Part shown: positions 14,287-21,761 of the stretch, in pieces
How positions within the stretch are numbered: position 1 is the stretch's first letter
How the letters are laid out: every line of letters starts with the position of its first letter
Origin: a virus
Reading direction: 5' to 3' (one strand)
Virus record (IMG/VR): IMGVR_UViG_3300048088_000207
Location: 1 to 29,759 of that record
DNA length: 29,759 nucleotides
The notes under the pieces: generated by a model
What the model was told of the DNA's origin: nothing
What the model saw: only the letters and a program-made list of their open reading frames with translations
Database searches by the model: none
Translations under genes and position numbers: made by a program

Positions 14287-14642
14287 GAAACATCGCCATC
14301 AGCAGTACACGCACCGCCGAGACCGTCGCTCACGAAGACATGATCGCGGCAATGGACCCTAACTACCAGTTCACGCTCGACGAGATATTCGCCCTGCTCA
14401 ACGACCGCCCGCGCGCTGCTGTACGCGACACGCTGCATGCACTCGTCGCGAAAGGCGTCATCTGGCGCGACGCCACGACGTCACGCGTGCGCTATGCCCT
14501 GCTCGAAGGCGATGCACTGCGCGAAGCGATCGAACGAAAGACAAAACGGAGTGCATCGCCGGTCTGGATGCACCGCAATCTCATCGGATACGAGGCTGAA
14601 CAGCGCCGCTTCCGCGATTTATGCATGAAAACACGAAATTAG
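14283..14642 (+). CDS. Small winged-helix-like protein
   Basis: 119 residues, ATG overlapping the previous stop. Residues about 33-65 (F-T-L-D-E-I-F-A-L-L-N-D-R-P-R-A-A-V-R-D-T-L-H-A-L-V-A-K-G-V-I) form a likely winged helix. It ends at the promoter for operator copy 5 and closes the run from 10016. Confidence 0.7.
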   Translation: MRNIAISSTRTAETVAHEDMIAAMDPNYQFTLDEIFALLNDRPRAAVRDTLHALVAKGVIWRDATTSRVRYALLEGDALREAIERKTKRSASPVWMHRNLIGYEAEQRRFRDLCMKTRN

Positions 14643-14645
14643 GTA

Positions 14646-14674
14646 TTGCGTTACAGATACTGTTGCGGTATCGT
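14646..14674 (+). promoter_or_regulatory. Promoter with GATAC-N7-GTATC operator, copy 5
   Basis: TTGCGT at 14646-14651, a 17-base spacer, and TATCGT at 14669-14674. The palindrome GATACTGTTGCGGTATC covers 14656-14672. The next ATG is at 14725. The layout is the same as for copies 2, 3 and 8. Confidence 0.78.
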
Positions 14675-14724
14675 TACGCCAATAGCAGCACACACCAATA
14701 ATCAACAACAAACGGAACGGAACC

Positions 14725-15060
14725 ATGCTCTACACGAAATTTTCAGCATTATTACGCACGCCTGCGAACGCCATCATGGCCGCTCGTGTAAGCGCGTGCT
14801 CAGTCACTGCGCGCCGGGCGGCCGCCTCAAAGCGCCACATCGGAACCCGCACGGTGAAACAAGACCAACTTGCCCGCGCGCTCGCCCAGGCGACAGACGC
14901 ATACCTGCGCTCTATCACGCCTACAAGTCAACTGACGCACAACCTGATCGCGGCAACTGCAGCCATCCTTGCGCGCGATAACCACGATCAGGTGAGCATT
15001 CGCATCGGCAACATACCCGCAATCACACGCAAGCCGATCCCAAGCGCGGCGGCAGCATAA
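14725..15060 (+). CDS. Small basic phage protein, function unknown
   Basis: 111 residues from the ATG at 14725, with CGGAACGGAACC upstream. It is basic and Ala-rich, with no clear domain. It is the only gene between operator copy 5 and the terminator at 15100-15126, so it may form its own transcript. Confidence 0.6.
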   Translation: MLYTKFSALLRTPANAIMAARVSACSVTARRAAASKRHIGTRTVKQDQLARALAQATDAYLRSITPTSQLTHNLIAATAAILARDNHDQVSIRIGNIPAITRKPIPSAAAA

Positions 15061-15074
15061 CGATTACCCCCGAA

Positions 15075-15091
15075 CCGCGCAGACAGCGCGG
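15075..15091 (+). other. Short GC hairpin before terminator
   Basis: CCGCGC-AGACA-GCGCGG, a perfect six-base-pair stem with a five-base loop, just upstream of the terminator at 15100. It may help stop transcription or protect the 3' end. Confidence 0.5.
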
Positions 15092-15099
15092 CGTGCTTA

Positions 15100-15126
15100 G
15101 GGCGGCTAGGTCAGCGCCCGTTTTTT
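15100..15126 (+). terminator. Rho-independent terminator
   Basis: GGGCG (15100-15104), a ten-base loop, CGCCC (15115-15119), then G and six T (15121-15126). It lies 32 bases before the methyltransferase ATG, so that gene needs read-through, antitermination or an unseen promoter. Confidence 0.7.
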
Positions 15127-15157
15127 ACAACTGTTCGGCTATGCCGGCGAGGAACCG

Positions 15158-16174
15158 ATGGCCGCGTATTACAACGAGATCGACCCATACGCCGCGCAGT
15201 GGCTGCGCAACCTGATAGCCGCCGGTCACATTGCCGCCGGCGAAGTTGATGAACGGAGCATAGAGGATGTTCGACCAGACGACCTTCGCGGATTCACCCA
15301 GTGCCATTTCTTCGCCGGAATCGGTGTCTGGTCGTTCGCGCTTCGACTCGCCGGCTGGCCTGACGACCGACCTGTTTGGACCGGTTCCTGTCCGTGCCAA
15401 CCTTTCAGCGCGGCAGGCAAAGGACTTGGGTTTGCTGACGAGCGGCACCTCTGGCCCGCGTGGCACTGGCTCATCCAGGAGCGCGCACCTGCAACCCTCT
15501 TTGGCGAGCAGGTTGCAAGCAAGGACGTCGACCCTTGGATCGACCTTGTTTTCGATGACCTGGAAGCCTTGGGTTACGCCTGCGGGGCGACACCTTTCCC
15601 GTCTGCGGGCGTCGGTGCTCCGCACATCCGCGACAGAACGTACTTCGTGGCCGACGCCGACCACGCGCGATCACAAGGACGGCAGCGAGTGCGCGAACGT
15701 GCCACTGAACGCTCTGCTGGGCCGGGTTGCGTGGTTGGCATCGTGGCCGACGCAAACGGTCGGCAACTCGATGGGATCGCAGTCATTCGAGGGATTGAGC
15801 GCGACGGGAAAGACGCCGGACGGTCGCAAGGTGGCGGTGAGCCTGAATCACGTAGCGACATTCGCGAGTTGGCCGACACCGAAAGTGACAGACACGAACG
15901 GCCCGGGCAACTCAGCGAATCGTCAGGGCGGCATGGCGCTTCACACAGCAGCGCAGTTGAGCCTGAACGGCCCAGCCCGACTAGCGGCTTCTGGCGAGTT
16001 GCTGACTGGCTGCTCTGCCGGGACGAAAAGTGGCGGCCAGTTAGACCCGGCTCATTCCCGCTGGCTGATGGGGCTCCCGCCCGAGTGGGACGACTGCGCG
16101 CCTACGGTAACGCGATCAACGCGCAAGCGGCAGCCGAGTTCATCCATGCCGCGCGCGAAGCAATCGAACAATAG
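15158..16174 (+). CDS. C5 cytosine DNA methyltransferase (phage type)
   Basis: 338 residues, ATG with GCGAGGAACCG upstream. It transfers a methyl group from SAM to cytosine C5 in DNA. Motif I is F-F-A-G-I-G (51-56), motif IV has the catalytic Cys in P-C-Q-P-F-S (79-84, Cys80), motif VI is F-G-E-Q-V-A-S (115-121, usually E-N-V), motif VIII-like R-D-R-T-Y-F-V (158-164), and the C-terminal [10 protein letters not shown] plus R-A-Y-G-N-A-I (314-320) are motifs IX-X. The N-terminus precedes motif I by 50 residues, as in phage versions (A-Y-Y-N-E-I-D-P-Y). Residues about 165-275 are polar and low in complexity. A second long frame overlaps it (15267-16187). Confidence 0.92.
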   Translation: MAAYYNEIDPYAAQWLRNLIAAGHIAAGEVDERSIEDVRPDDLRGFTQCHFFAGIGVWSFALRLAGWPDDRPVWTGSCPCQPFSAAGKGLGFADERHLWPAWHWLIQERAPATLFGEQVASKDVDPWIDLVFDDLEALGYACGATPFPSAGVGAPHIRDRTYFVADADHARSQGRQRVRERATERSAGPGCVVGIVADANGRQLDGIAVIRGIERDGKDAGRSQGGGEPESRSDIRELADTESDRHERPGQLSESSGRHGASHSSAVEPERPSPTSGFWRVADWLLCRDEKWRPVRPGSFPLADGAPARVGRLRAYGNAINAQAAAEFIHAAREAIEQ

Positions 16175-16187
16175 GAACCCGACATGA
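15267..16187 (+). CDS. Nested overlapping gene inside the methyltransferase, W-P-T-P repeat protein
   Basis: 306 codons in another frame of the same strand, almost wholly inside the methyltransferase gene. The ATG at 15267 has CGGAG ending eight bases upstream, and its TGA overlaps the next ATG (16184) as ATGA, just like the other real gene joints here. The protein has [11 protein letters not shown] (90-100), [11 protein letters not shown] (111-121), three W-P-T-P/Q repeats (128, 160 and 202) and [12 protein letters not shown] (264-275). I recall proteins with these motifs from other phages, always hypothetical. The W-P-T-P repeats are read from the same bases as the V-A-D-A/N and L-A-D-T repeats of the methyltransferase. 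Whether it is made is unproven. Confidence 0.6.
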   Translation: MFDQTTFADSPSAISSPESVSGRSRFDSPAGLTTDLFGPVPVRANLSARQAKDLGLLTSGTSGPRGTGSSRSAHLQPSLASRLQARTSTLGSTLFSMTWKPWVTPAGRHLSRLRASVLRTSATERTSWPTPTTRDHKDGSECANVPLNALLGRVAWLASWPTQTVGNSMGSQSFEGLSATGKTPDGRKVAVSLNHVATFASWPTPKVTDTNGPGNSANRQGGMALHTAAQLSLNGPARLAASGELLTGCSAGTKSGGQLDPAHSRWLMGLPPEWDDCAPTVTRSTRKRQPSSSMPRAKQSNNRNPT

Positions 16188-17155
16188 ATACCGATACAGA
16201 CGCAGTAACAAGGCTGCTAAAGCGCGCAATCGATCTACTCGATACCGCACTGGGCGATAGCGATCCGATGATTGATGACGACATGCCTCAAGAGGAGATT
16301 GAGGCCGAATATCCGGTCATGTGCGCCATGCAAATCTTGACCAACCTTCTCACGATTCAGTGCACCCCCACCGCTCCCGCGCAATCGACTCGCGACGCGT
16401 GCCAGATCGACAACTTCTCAAGCCGCGCTTGCCGGTACGGAACGCGAAGCTGCATATCGGAGCACACCGCTCCCGCGCAGTCAGGCCAATGGTTTCATTG
16501 CTCACCGGCCCTGATAAAAGCTGGCGTAAGTTGCGCCAATACGCCGCGCCGAGCATGTGCATGCGATCCGGAGAACGTCGGTCACGATCACTTCATTGCG
16601 CATATCGCCGCTCCCGCGCAATCGTGCGGTGACGCCGAGCAAGCAGACGCTCCCATGACCGCGGTTGCGCCCGAAATCCAGCGTAACGCAATCGCGTTGC
16701 TGACCGCGCCAAAACTGCCGGATTGGTTCGACGCGTTCCTCACCAATGTCTGCGAGATTCCCGACCGCAATAGTCCTGATGACGAGCCCGATGCGATTGT
16801 TGCGACGCTCGAAGAATTGCGCGAATGCGCTCTGAATGCGATCGCCAACGCGCCATTCGATGAATCGGCATCGTGCGATGTCGAGGCGGCTGCACTTCGG
16901 GCGTTCGATCACGCGACCAAAGACGGATTCTCGCGAGACTTGGAAAGCTACTGCGCAGGCTATATCGACCGGCATTACGCCCTTCCTTGCGCCGCCGAGC
17001 AAGCAGACGAGGCGGTGACGGCTTCATGGATCAATGGTGTCGCTATCGAACTGTGGAAAACCGCAGACGTCGCCGGCTTCGATGATTTCAAACTGGCTGT
17101 CGGCGGCTTTCTTCGAGCCACGGCCGATGCCGCGCGCGCAAAGGACAGCAAATGA
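16184..17155 (+). CDS. Mosaic linker-repeat protein (T-A-P-A-Q-S type)
   Basis: 323 residues; ATG overlaps the stop of the nested ORF. The sequence is divided by repeated linkers A-P-A-Q-S (about residues 64, 96 and 147) and A-E-Q-A-D (about 153 and 273). These are near identical in DNA: 17 bases around 16370, 16466 and 16607, and GCCGAGCAAGCAGACG at 16634 and 16994. Blocks between the linkers are unrelated; one is Cys-rich ([11 protein letters not shown]). No motif indicates function. This is the same kind of gene as those at 1863 and 17152. Confidence 0.75.
   Translation: MNTDTDAVTRLLKRAIDLLDTALGDSDPMIDDDMPQEEIEAEYPVMCAMQILTNLLTIQCTPTAPAQSTRDACQIDNFSSRACRYGTRSCISEHTAPAQSGQWFHCSPALIKAGVSCANTPRRACACDPENVGHDHFIAHIAAPAQSCGDAEQADAPMTAVAPEIQRNAIALLTAPKLPDWFDAFLTNVCEIPDRNSPDDEPDAIVATLEELRECALNAIANAPFDESASCDVEAAALRAFDHATKDGFSRDLESYCAGYIDRHYALPCAAEQADEAVTASWINGVAIELWKTADVAGFDDFKLAVGGFLRATADAARAKDSK
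16634..16649 (+). repeat. 16-base linker repeat within mosaic gene
   Basis: GCCGAGCAAGCAGACG occurs at 16634-16649 and again at 16994-17009 in the same gene and phase, encoding A-E-Q-A-D. It marks block joints. Confidence 0.75.
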
Positions 17156-18486
17156 CCACGACAAATCACACTTCGCCCGCGCTCACCGATGAGCAGATTC
17201 GCAACATCGAGAACGACCAGGCGAAGATGCCCGGCGTTACCCGCGAAAATCTGACGGCGCGAACCGTACGCGCGGCCCTGATTGCGCAGCATGGATTCTG
17301 CCTCGACGAAGATCAGTGCACATGCGCACGCGAAATTGGCTACCGAGTGTGCCAGCCAAGCAACCGCACTTCGCTGAGCGGTGAGGACGCCGCAAATGTG
17401 GCGATTGGGGAGCGGGAAGCGCTGCTGGCCGATTACATCGAATTGAACATGAGCAATTACGGCCCGGATGACGTTGACCGGCTGAACGCATGGGCAATCG
17501 AGGCTTACGACTTCATAAGCCGCGCCGCACTTACCGCCGAAAAGGTGGCGGGGCAAGAGCCAGTGACGGGTGAGCTTCAGGCGTTCGAAGCATGGTTCAG
17601 GACTTCCGGCTTCTGGAATAACGCGATTACGGAAAAGGCTTGGCGTGCGGCGTGCACGTGGATGCGTGAATTGAATGCGACTATGTGCGAGGACGTCATG
17701 GAGCAAAGCCGCAATTCACTATTTCGGAGCGCCGCGAAGGTGTGCGCGGGACTCATACGCTCCGGGAGAAAGGCGCAATGCGACTTGCCGCCAGAAGGAT
17801 GGTACTGCACGCGTGATAAAGGCCATGAAGGACCATGTGCAGCGTATGCAACCGAGCAACAGCCCGCGCAATCTGCCGAGCAGGACGAGTTGCTGCTTGC
17901 GGCGAAAGAAGTATTGGCGAACGGGCACCAACACGACGTTGGCGGCGGCGACGTGTTTGTTGGCACATGCGAGGCTGCGGAACGGCTTCAGCGCGCTGTA
18001 GACGCCCGCGCCGCATCAACTTCCGCCAATGTGGCGCAGGGTGCGGCTATTCAAGACGAGCAGGCACTGCGCGCGCGCATCTGTCGAGCACTAGCCATTA
18101 AAGGAAATCTATCTGACGACGAGATTGTCACCGCTGCCGAATTGCATCACTACGAATTCACGCGCTTATTTACTGCTGCGACCTCTCGCGCGTCCGATCT
18201 CGTGGCGCTGATGGCCCCGCCAGCACAGACACCGCTAACCGATGATGCGCGCAGTCACTGGAACCCGATCTACAACACCGACCCGGTGCAACGCGCGTGC
18301 GGCGAGTTGCCCGAAGGATGGGAGATCGAGATAACGCTAGAACAGGGCGCAGGCTGCGTGTATCTGATCGACCCGACCGGCGAACGGACCGACATCGACA
18401 GCGCAGACAAATTCGACTGGACGATCCACGAAGCTATCGACGCCGCCCTGACCACCTCTCAATCAGCAAGCGGAGGGAAATCGTGA
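17152..18486 (+). CDS. Large mosaic linker-repeat protein
   Basis: 444 residues; ATG overlaps the previous stop. The blocks are: an N-terminal A-L-T-D-E-Q-I-R-N-I, a Cys cluster (C-L-D-E-D-Q-C-T-C-A, about 59-68), a middle R-P-x-G-W-Y-C-T-R-like block (P-P-E-G-W-Y-C-T-R-D-K-G-H-E-G-P-C), then the 39-base linker (S-T-S-A-N-V-A-Q-G), an A-P-P-A-Q-T-P-L-T-D linker, and a C-terminal S-Q-S-A-S-G tail. Three of these elements are shared with the gene at 1863. P-x-G-W-x-C-T-R/x-G-H-E-G-P-C is a common zinc-binding phage motif. No enzymatic function is evident. Confidence 0.75.
   Translation: MTTTNHTSPALTDEQIRNIENDQAKMPGVTRENLTARTVRAALIAQHGFCLDEDQCTCAREIGYRVCQPSNRTSLSGEDAANVAIGEREALLADYIELNMSNYGPDDVDRLNAWAIEAYDFISRAALTAEKVAGQEPVTGELQAFEAWFRTSGFWNNAITEKAWRAACTWMRELNATMCEDVMEQSRNSLFRSAAKVCAGLIRSGRKAQCDLPPEGWYCTRDKGHEGPCAAYATEQQPAQSAEQDELLLAAKEVLANGHQHDVGGGDVFVGTCEAAERLQRAVDARAASTSANVAQGAAIQDEQALRARICRALAIKGNLSDDEIVTAAELHHYEFTRLFTAATSRASDLVALMAPPAQTPLTDDARSHWNPIYNTDPVQRACGELPEGWEIEITLEQGAGCVYLIDPTGERTDIDSADKFDWTIHEAIDAALTTSQSASGGKS
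18004..18042 (+). repeat. 39-base linker repeat, copy B
   Basis: Identical to 2277-2315 over 39 bases and in the same reading phase, despite 15.7 kb between them. Its 3' end plus four bases (18022-18046) also matches 2415-2439. Confidence 0.9.
18214..18231 (+). repeat. A-P-P-A-Q-T linker repeat, copy B
   Basis: Eighteen bases identical to 2511-2528. The order (39-base linker, then this linker, then the Q-S-A-S-G tail) is the same in both genes, with different blocks between. Confidence 0.8.
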
Positions 18487-18749
18487 GCAAACTTGAATTG
18501 CCAACGCCGCGGTGCACATACGCAGACCACTCATATCCGGCCTACTCGAAACAGCAGATGCTCGACTTTGCAGAGGCATCCCGCCGCGCAGCGCTTGAGG
18601 AAGCGGCCAAGATCTGCGACGAGTCAGCGGCAGCATGGGACGAGACCGCGAAAGGCAACTACGACGGCACATACGACAGCAAGGCAGATGCAGCGCGCGA
18701 ATGCGCTACCGACATCCGCGCCCTCGCCACGGAGACAAATAATGGTTGA
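18483..18749 (+). CDS. Small phage protein with Y-S-K-Q-Q-M motif
   Basis: 88 residues from the GTG at 18483, overlapping the previous TGA as GTGA, with GGAGGGAAATC upstream. The segment A-Y-S-K-Q-Q-M-L-D-F-A-E-A-S-R-R-A-A-L-E-E-A-A-K-I-C-D is common in small phage proteins of accessory regions, which often occur with the linker-type genes. Role unknown. Confidence 0.7.
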   Translation: MSKLELPTPRCTYADHSYPAYSKQQMLDFAEASRRAALEEAAKICDESAAAWDETAKGNYDGTYDSKADAARECATDIRALATETNNG

Positions 18750-19281
18750 AGACCTGAAACTGATAAAGCGCCTGCGTGACGCCGCTGACGCTGATGAAGT
18801 AGCGGCCGAAGAACTCGATCCCATGCATTACACGGCTGACGATCCCGAGGACATTATTGCGGGCCTTGAATTCAGGGCACGTGAGCGCCGAGAGTGCGCC
18901 GACATGATCGAACAGCAAGCCGCCCGCCTAACCGCCCTTGAGTCCGAGCACGACGCTCTACTCGCGGCAGCAGGGAAAGAGGCGGTGATGCCATTGTCTG
19001 ACAAGCGGATATGGGGAATTGCTGAGGACGTTTGGCGCCGCAGAAAGGTCAGGTCGGATCGCGAGTTTGAACTTCAATTCGCCCACGAAGTAATAGCCGC
19101 TGCGCTTTACGAAATCCGCGCTGCATTCACCGACGAGAAAGGCCCGGAATTTTCCGATGGGCCTGACTCTGACGGCTTTAGCGGCCCCCGTCCGTGGAAC
19201 GGCTTCAATGGGGCTGGGCGAATCGAGCAAGAACATAGCGACGCGTTGGCAGGCGACATCAATCCGAGGGGAAAGCAATGA
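18742..19281 (+). CDS. Phage protein with coiled-coil middle, function unknown
   Basis: 179 residues from the ATG at 18742, with ACGGAGACAA upstream; it overlaps the previous gene by eight bases. The middle (R-A-R-E-R-R-E-C-A-D-M-I-E-Q-Q-A-A-R-L-T-A-L-E-S-E-H-D-A-L-L-A-A-A) is the common helical module of Ead-type proteins. The C-terminus is Gly/Asp-rich. Role unknown. Confidence 0.7.
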   Translation: MVEDLKLIKRLRDAADADEVAAEELDPMHYTADDPEDIIAGLEFRARERRECADMIEQQAARLTALESEHDALLAAAGKEAVMPLSDKRIWGIAEDVWRRRKVRSDREFELQFAHEVIAAALYEIRAAFTDEKGPEFSDGPDSDGFSGPRPWNGFNGAGRIEQEHSDALAGDINPRGKQ

Positions 19282-19685
19282 GCCGAGATATTAAGCAACT
19301 CCAAGCGTTGTTTCTTACCGATCCTGATGGGGGCTCTATGGAGATCAGTAGTGATCTGCGCGACGCAGGCAATGGAGACAACTCCATGCAGTTCACCGTC
19401 ACGAATCCAGAAACAGGCAGGAGGTTCGCAATCACCTTCGGAATAGCAGAACTGGCCTCGGAAAGCTTGAAGGTCCCCACCGCCGCTCTTGAAAAGGGAG
19501 ACGGGCGGGATGCGTGGCTACTGACGCTTTACGAATTGCTGATGCAGCAAAACATCGTGACAAGCGGCGAATCGTATCTGTCGCTAAGGTGCGTTGGTGT
19601 GCCGCCGACCGAAGCAGAGTTCGCCACGGCGGTTCAGCGGGCCATCGACGCCGCCCTGTCACAGAAAGCGGGAGAGCAGCAGTGA
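19278..19685 (+). CDS. Phage protein, function unknown
   Basis: 135 residues; ATG overlaps the previous stop (ATGA). It reads as a beta-rich middle (M-Q-F-T-V-T-N-P-E-T-G-R-R-F-A-I-T-F) with helices near the end. There is no known motif. A 19-codon ORF and the gene at 19743 follow directly. Confidence 0.65.
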   Translation: MSRDIKQLQALFLTDPDGGSMEISSDLRDAGNGDNSMQFTVTNPETGRRFAITFGIAELASESLKVPTAALEKGDGRDAWLLTLYELLMQQNIVTSGESYLSLRCVGVPPTEAEFATAVQRAIDAALSQKAGEQQ

Positions 19686-19741
19686 TTGAAGCAGCAGCAA
19701 AGCGGGTCATCGAGTTGACCCGCGCAAACTGGAAAGTCTGA
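19682..19741 (+). CDS. Very short ORF between coupled genes
   Basis: 19 codons from a GTG (19682) overlapping the previous stop as GTGA, with CGGGAGAGCAGCA upstream. The peptide (M-I-E-A-A-A-K-R-V-I-E-L-T-R-A-N-W-K-V) is a charged helix. It ends one base before the next ATG. The good spacing suggests translation, perhaps only to couple the two neighbours. Confidence 0.35.
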   Translation: MIEAAAKRVIELTRANWKV

Positions 19742-19742
19742 T

Positions 19743-20252
19743 ATGCCAAGCAACCGCAAACCGCGCAAGGCCCGCAAGTTAGTGACGCCCAAAGACATTG
19801 TGTCGACGCTATTCAACGCAGATGATCCGATGCAAGGCGAGGAAAAATTGGAGGTGCTGACAAGCGTTCATATGGCCGCGCTTGCCCTATCCCGCGGCAC
19901 AGGTACGAAGAACGAATGGGACACGCTTGTCGTCACGGGCAATATTGCGATCGTGCTGTGCGAGACGGCCGGCAACCGCAATGTCGGGCTCGAGCCGCTG
20001 TATGCCATGCAAAACGCGATGATCGCGGTATGCGAGCGCTTCCAGGAGATCGGCCGCTTCGTGCTGACCGGCGACGAGCTGCAAGCGATGAACGGCGGCA
20101 TAGCACTGTTCGAGCAACTGGTCGACACCGTTAGCCGGCGTCAGTATGTGCGGGCGTGCGCTGAATATACGCGACGCCTTCACGCTGGCAAGGCAGTTCA
20201 AATTAAGCGTGGCCAAGCGACAGAAAGATTCGCGCTGCGCGCCGGGGCATAG
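19743..20252 (+). CDS. Conserved phage protein, function unknown
   Basis: 169 residues from the ATG at 19743. The N-terminus is basic (P-S-N-R-K-P-R-K-A-R-K). The centre (A-A-L-A-L-S-R-G-T-G-T-K-N-E-W-D-T-L, then N-I-A-I-V-L-C-E) looks folded and helical. It belongs to a group seen in phage accessory regions next to the excisionase and integrase genes. No function is known. Confidence 0.75.
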   Translation: MPSNRKPRKARKLVTPKDIVSTLFNADDPMQGEEKLEVLTSVHMAALALSRGTGTKNEWDTLVVTGNIAIVLCETAGNRNVGLEPLYAMQNAMIAVCERFQEIGRFVLTGDELQAMNGGIALFEQLVDTVSRRQYVRACAEYTRRLHAGKAVQIKRGQATERFALRAGA

Positions 20253-20263
20253 GGAGAAAGGCG

Positions 20264-20491
20264 ATGGAAGAACTCTGGACGCACAAGGAACTGGCTAAGT
20301 TTTTAGGCTACAGCCCGGCATCTGTGGCAACGATGGTCACGAAGAAGCCCGCCAGCCTGCCGCCGCGCGTCGCGGGTCTTGGCCGGCCGCGTTGGGTCCC
20401 GTCAGTGGTGAGAGATTGGGTGATAGCTCAGAGCACGCAAGCAGCGCCCGCGCAACGTGGGCGCCCGCGCAGGACGCCCACCGTGGTTTAG
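20264..20491 (+). CDS. Small HTH protein, probable excisionase (AlpA/Xis-like)
   Basis: 75 residues, ATG with GGGAGAAAGG upstream. A single helix-turn-helix (L-W-T-H-K-E-L-A-K-F-L-G-Y-S-P-A-S-V-A-T-M-V) is followed by a wing ending W-V-P-S-V-V-R-D-W-V and a basic tail (R-G-R-P-R-R-T-P). This is the fold of MerR-like excisionases, which bend att DNA and steer the integrase towards excision. The gene lies tail to tail with the integrase, its stop overlapping the integrase stop by two bases, which supports the call. Confidence 0.7.
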   Translation: MEELWTHKELAKFLGYSPASVATMVTKKPASLPPRVAGLGRPRWVPSVVRDWVIAQSTQAAPAQRGRPRRTPTVV

Positions 20492-21498
20492 CCGAGCTTG
20501 GCGGCGATGTCCGTCGCCTTCGGCTCATAGTAGATTTGCAGCATCTTCAGGGTCTTGTGCCCTGTCACCGCCGACAGTTCTAAAACGTTCGGCAGCAACT
20601 TAGACATGCGCGTCGCGGCTTCGCGGCGTGAGTCATGGAAATGCAGGTCGGTCAAGCCGACCTTTTTTTTCGCCTCGCGGAAAAGCGTGTCGAACGATCC
20701 AGCATTCACTGGCACCAGATGGTCGTCGGGCTTTCCCTTTGCGAGCAACGACAGCAGATCGACCGCGCGCGACGACAGCGGCACATTGCGCGCATCATCA
20801 TTCTTCGTCTGCGGCAGATGGATATAGCGCTCTGCGATGTTGACGTCGCGATGCCTGATGTTCAGGATTTCGCCGCGGCGCATGGCTGTCTCGACTGCGA
20901 ATGCGAACGACCACGCGATCAGATGCTTTGAGATTTCCGGCGTGGCTTTCATATCCCAACCGAGCGCGTTGCAGATCGTCTGCACTTCGGTATTGTCGAC
21001 GCGGCGCTTACGAGGGCGCGCGCTCTTGGGCCGGCGGATCAGATGCACCGGGTTTTCCTTGAGCGGCATGCGCCATTCTTTGATCGAAGTCGTGAAAACA
21101 GCCGAGATCAGGTTCAACTCCCGATTGACCGATGACGCAGAAACGACGCGCAAGCGATCATCGCGCCAGTCGGCGACGTCTTGCGGCGAGAACCGAGAAA
21201 GCGGCTTCTGGAACACCGGGAAGTTGCGCGCCAGCATTTCAAGGCGCATCACCTCCCACCGCTCGCCCCGCTTTGTCGGGCTCACTTCGAGTGCATAGCG
21301 GGTCAGCAGTCTGGCAACGGTTGGTAGCGTGACAGTGTTGTCGTCGACCACCTGACCGCCTTCGTTCAGCTTGGCTTCTGTCGCCGTCGCCCACGCCACC
21401 GCCTCGGGCTTGGTGTTGAATGATGCGCTGATCGGTTTATGTCCAGCTTTGCGAACTATCGCACGCCAGCTCTCGCCGCGCTTCTGGTATGTCGCCAC
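20488..21498 (-). CDS. int: Tyrosine-family phage integrase
   Basis: 336 residues from a GTG at 21496-21498, with GGAACC upstream on the minus strand. A longer version from 21570 would add 24 residues that look unnatural, so the GTG is chosen. The N-terminal part (A-T-Y-Q-K-R-G-E-S-W-R-A-I-V-R) resembles the arm-binding domain of Burkholderia phage integrases. The catalytic set is complete: Arg in A-M-R-R-G-E (207), Lys232 in Q-T-K-N, H288-D-S-R291, H314 in G-H-K, and the Tyr nucleophile at Y323/Y324 in Y-Y-E-P. It inserts phage DNA into the host at att sites. Confidence 0.94.
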   Translation of the reverse strand: MATYQKRGESWRAIVRKAGHKPISASFNTKPEAVAWATATEAKLNEGGQVVDDNTVTLPTVARLLTRYALEVSPTKRGERWEVMRLEMLARNFPVFQKPLSRFSPQDVADWRDDRLRVVSASSVNRELNLISAVFTTSIKEWRMPLKENPVHLIRRPKSARPRKRRVDNTEVQTICNALGWDMKATPEISKHLIAWSFAFAVETAMRRGEILNIRHRDVNIAERYIHLPQTKNDDARNVPLSSRAVDLLSLLAKGKPDDHLVPVNAGSFDTLFREAKKKVGLTDLHFHDSRREAATRMSKLLPNVLELSAVTGHKTLKMLQIYYEPKATDIAAKLG

Positions 21499-21530
21499 GT
21501 TTTCGGTTCCTTTTGGTATGGCGACCGCCC

Positions 21531-21554
21531 TGGTACATATCTGGTACAGTCGCA
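21531..21554 (+). repeat. 24-base direct repeat, arm-site candidate, left
   Basis: TGGTAC starts at 21531 and CTGGTACAGTCGCA follows at 21541. The 24 bases match 21692-21715 at 20 positions. More TGGTAT/TGGTAC copies (near 21485, 21514, 21861 and 21927) flank it. The spacing and nearness to int suggest integrase arm-type sites. Confidence 0.55.
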
Positions 21555-21562
21555 CTCTTAAA

Positions 21563-21591
21563 TTGACCAAATGATACCATGACAGTATCCG
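21563..21591 (+). promoter_or_regulatory. GATAC-N7-GTATC operator, copy 6, with promoter-like hexamers
   Basis: The palindrome GATACCATGACAGTATC lies at 21573-21589, 75 bases upstream of the integrase start. On the plus strand TTGACC (21563-21568), a 17-base spacer and TATCCG (21586-21591) form a promoter-like element pointing away from int into the non-coding region. Its place suggests control of int or of a transcript through att. Confidence 0.7.
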
Positions 21592-21626
21592 TAAATCACG
21601 GTTACATCAGGGTTTCGGGGCGAACG

Positions 21627-21643
21627 GATACCGGATTAGCGTC
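21627..21643 (+). promoter_or_regulatory. Degenerate operator copy near integrase
   Basis: GATACCGGATTAGCGTC has an intact left arm but only three of five bases of the right arm. It lies 54 bases from perfect copy 6. Confidence 0.4.
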
Positions 21644-21662
21644 CTCTCCTGGGCACCAAGCG

Positions 21663-21679
21663 GCCTTATAGAATAAGGC
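21663..21679. repeat. Inverted repeat GCCTTAT-AGA-ATAAGGC
   Basis: A perfect seven-base-pair inverted repeat around a three-base centre. Such short palindromes with a small overlap region are often seen at the crossover core of tyrosine recombinases, but this could also be a simple hairpin. Confidence 0.45.
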
Positions 21680-21691
21680 TCACAAGGCGAT

Positions 21692-21715
21692 TGGTACGAA
21701 TTTGGTGCAGTCGCA
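21692..21715 (+). repeat. 24-base direct repeat, arm-site candidate, right
   Basis: Matches 21531-21554 at 20 of 24 positions, 161 bases away, on the other side of operator copy 6. A shorter related copy lies at 21861-21880. Confidence 0.55.
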
Positions 21716-21738
21716 TCAAATACAGCAGGAAAACATGC

Positions 21739-21761
21739 AAGCCGGCACCCGTTGCCGGCTT
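21739..21761. terminator. Strong hairpin, possible terminator
   Basis: AAGCCGGC (21739-21746), loop ACCCGTT, GCCGGCTT (21754-21761): an eight-base-pair perfect stem. The T-run after it is weak on both strands (TTAATT on plus), so termination is uncertain. Confidence 0.5.

Noticed and set aside
16193-16209. GATAC-AGACGCA-GTAAC, near-match to the operator
   Set aside because: One arm base differs, it lies inside a gene start with no promoter hexamers, and the centre does not fit the YR/YR pattern.
16502-17706. Minus-strand ORFs of 166 and 243 codons in the linker-repeat genes
   Set aside because: The plus-strand genes have linkers in phase and ATGA coupling; the antisense frames show no family features.
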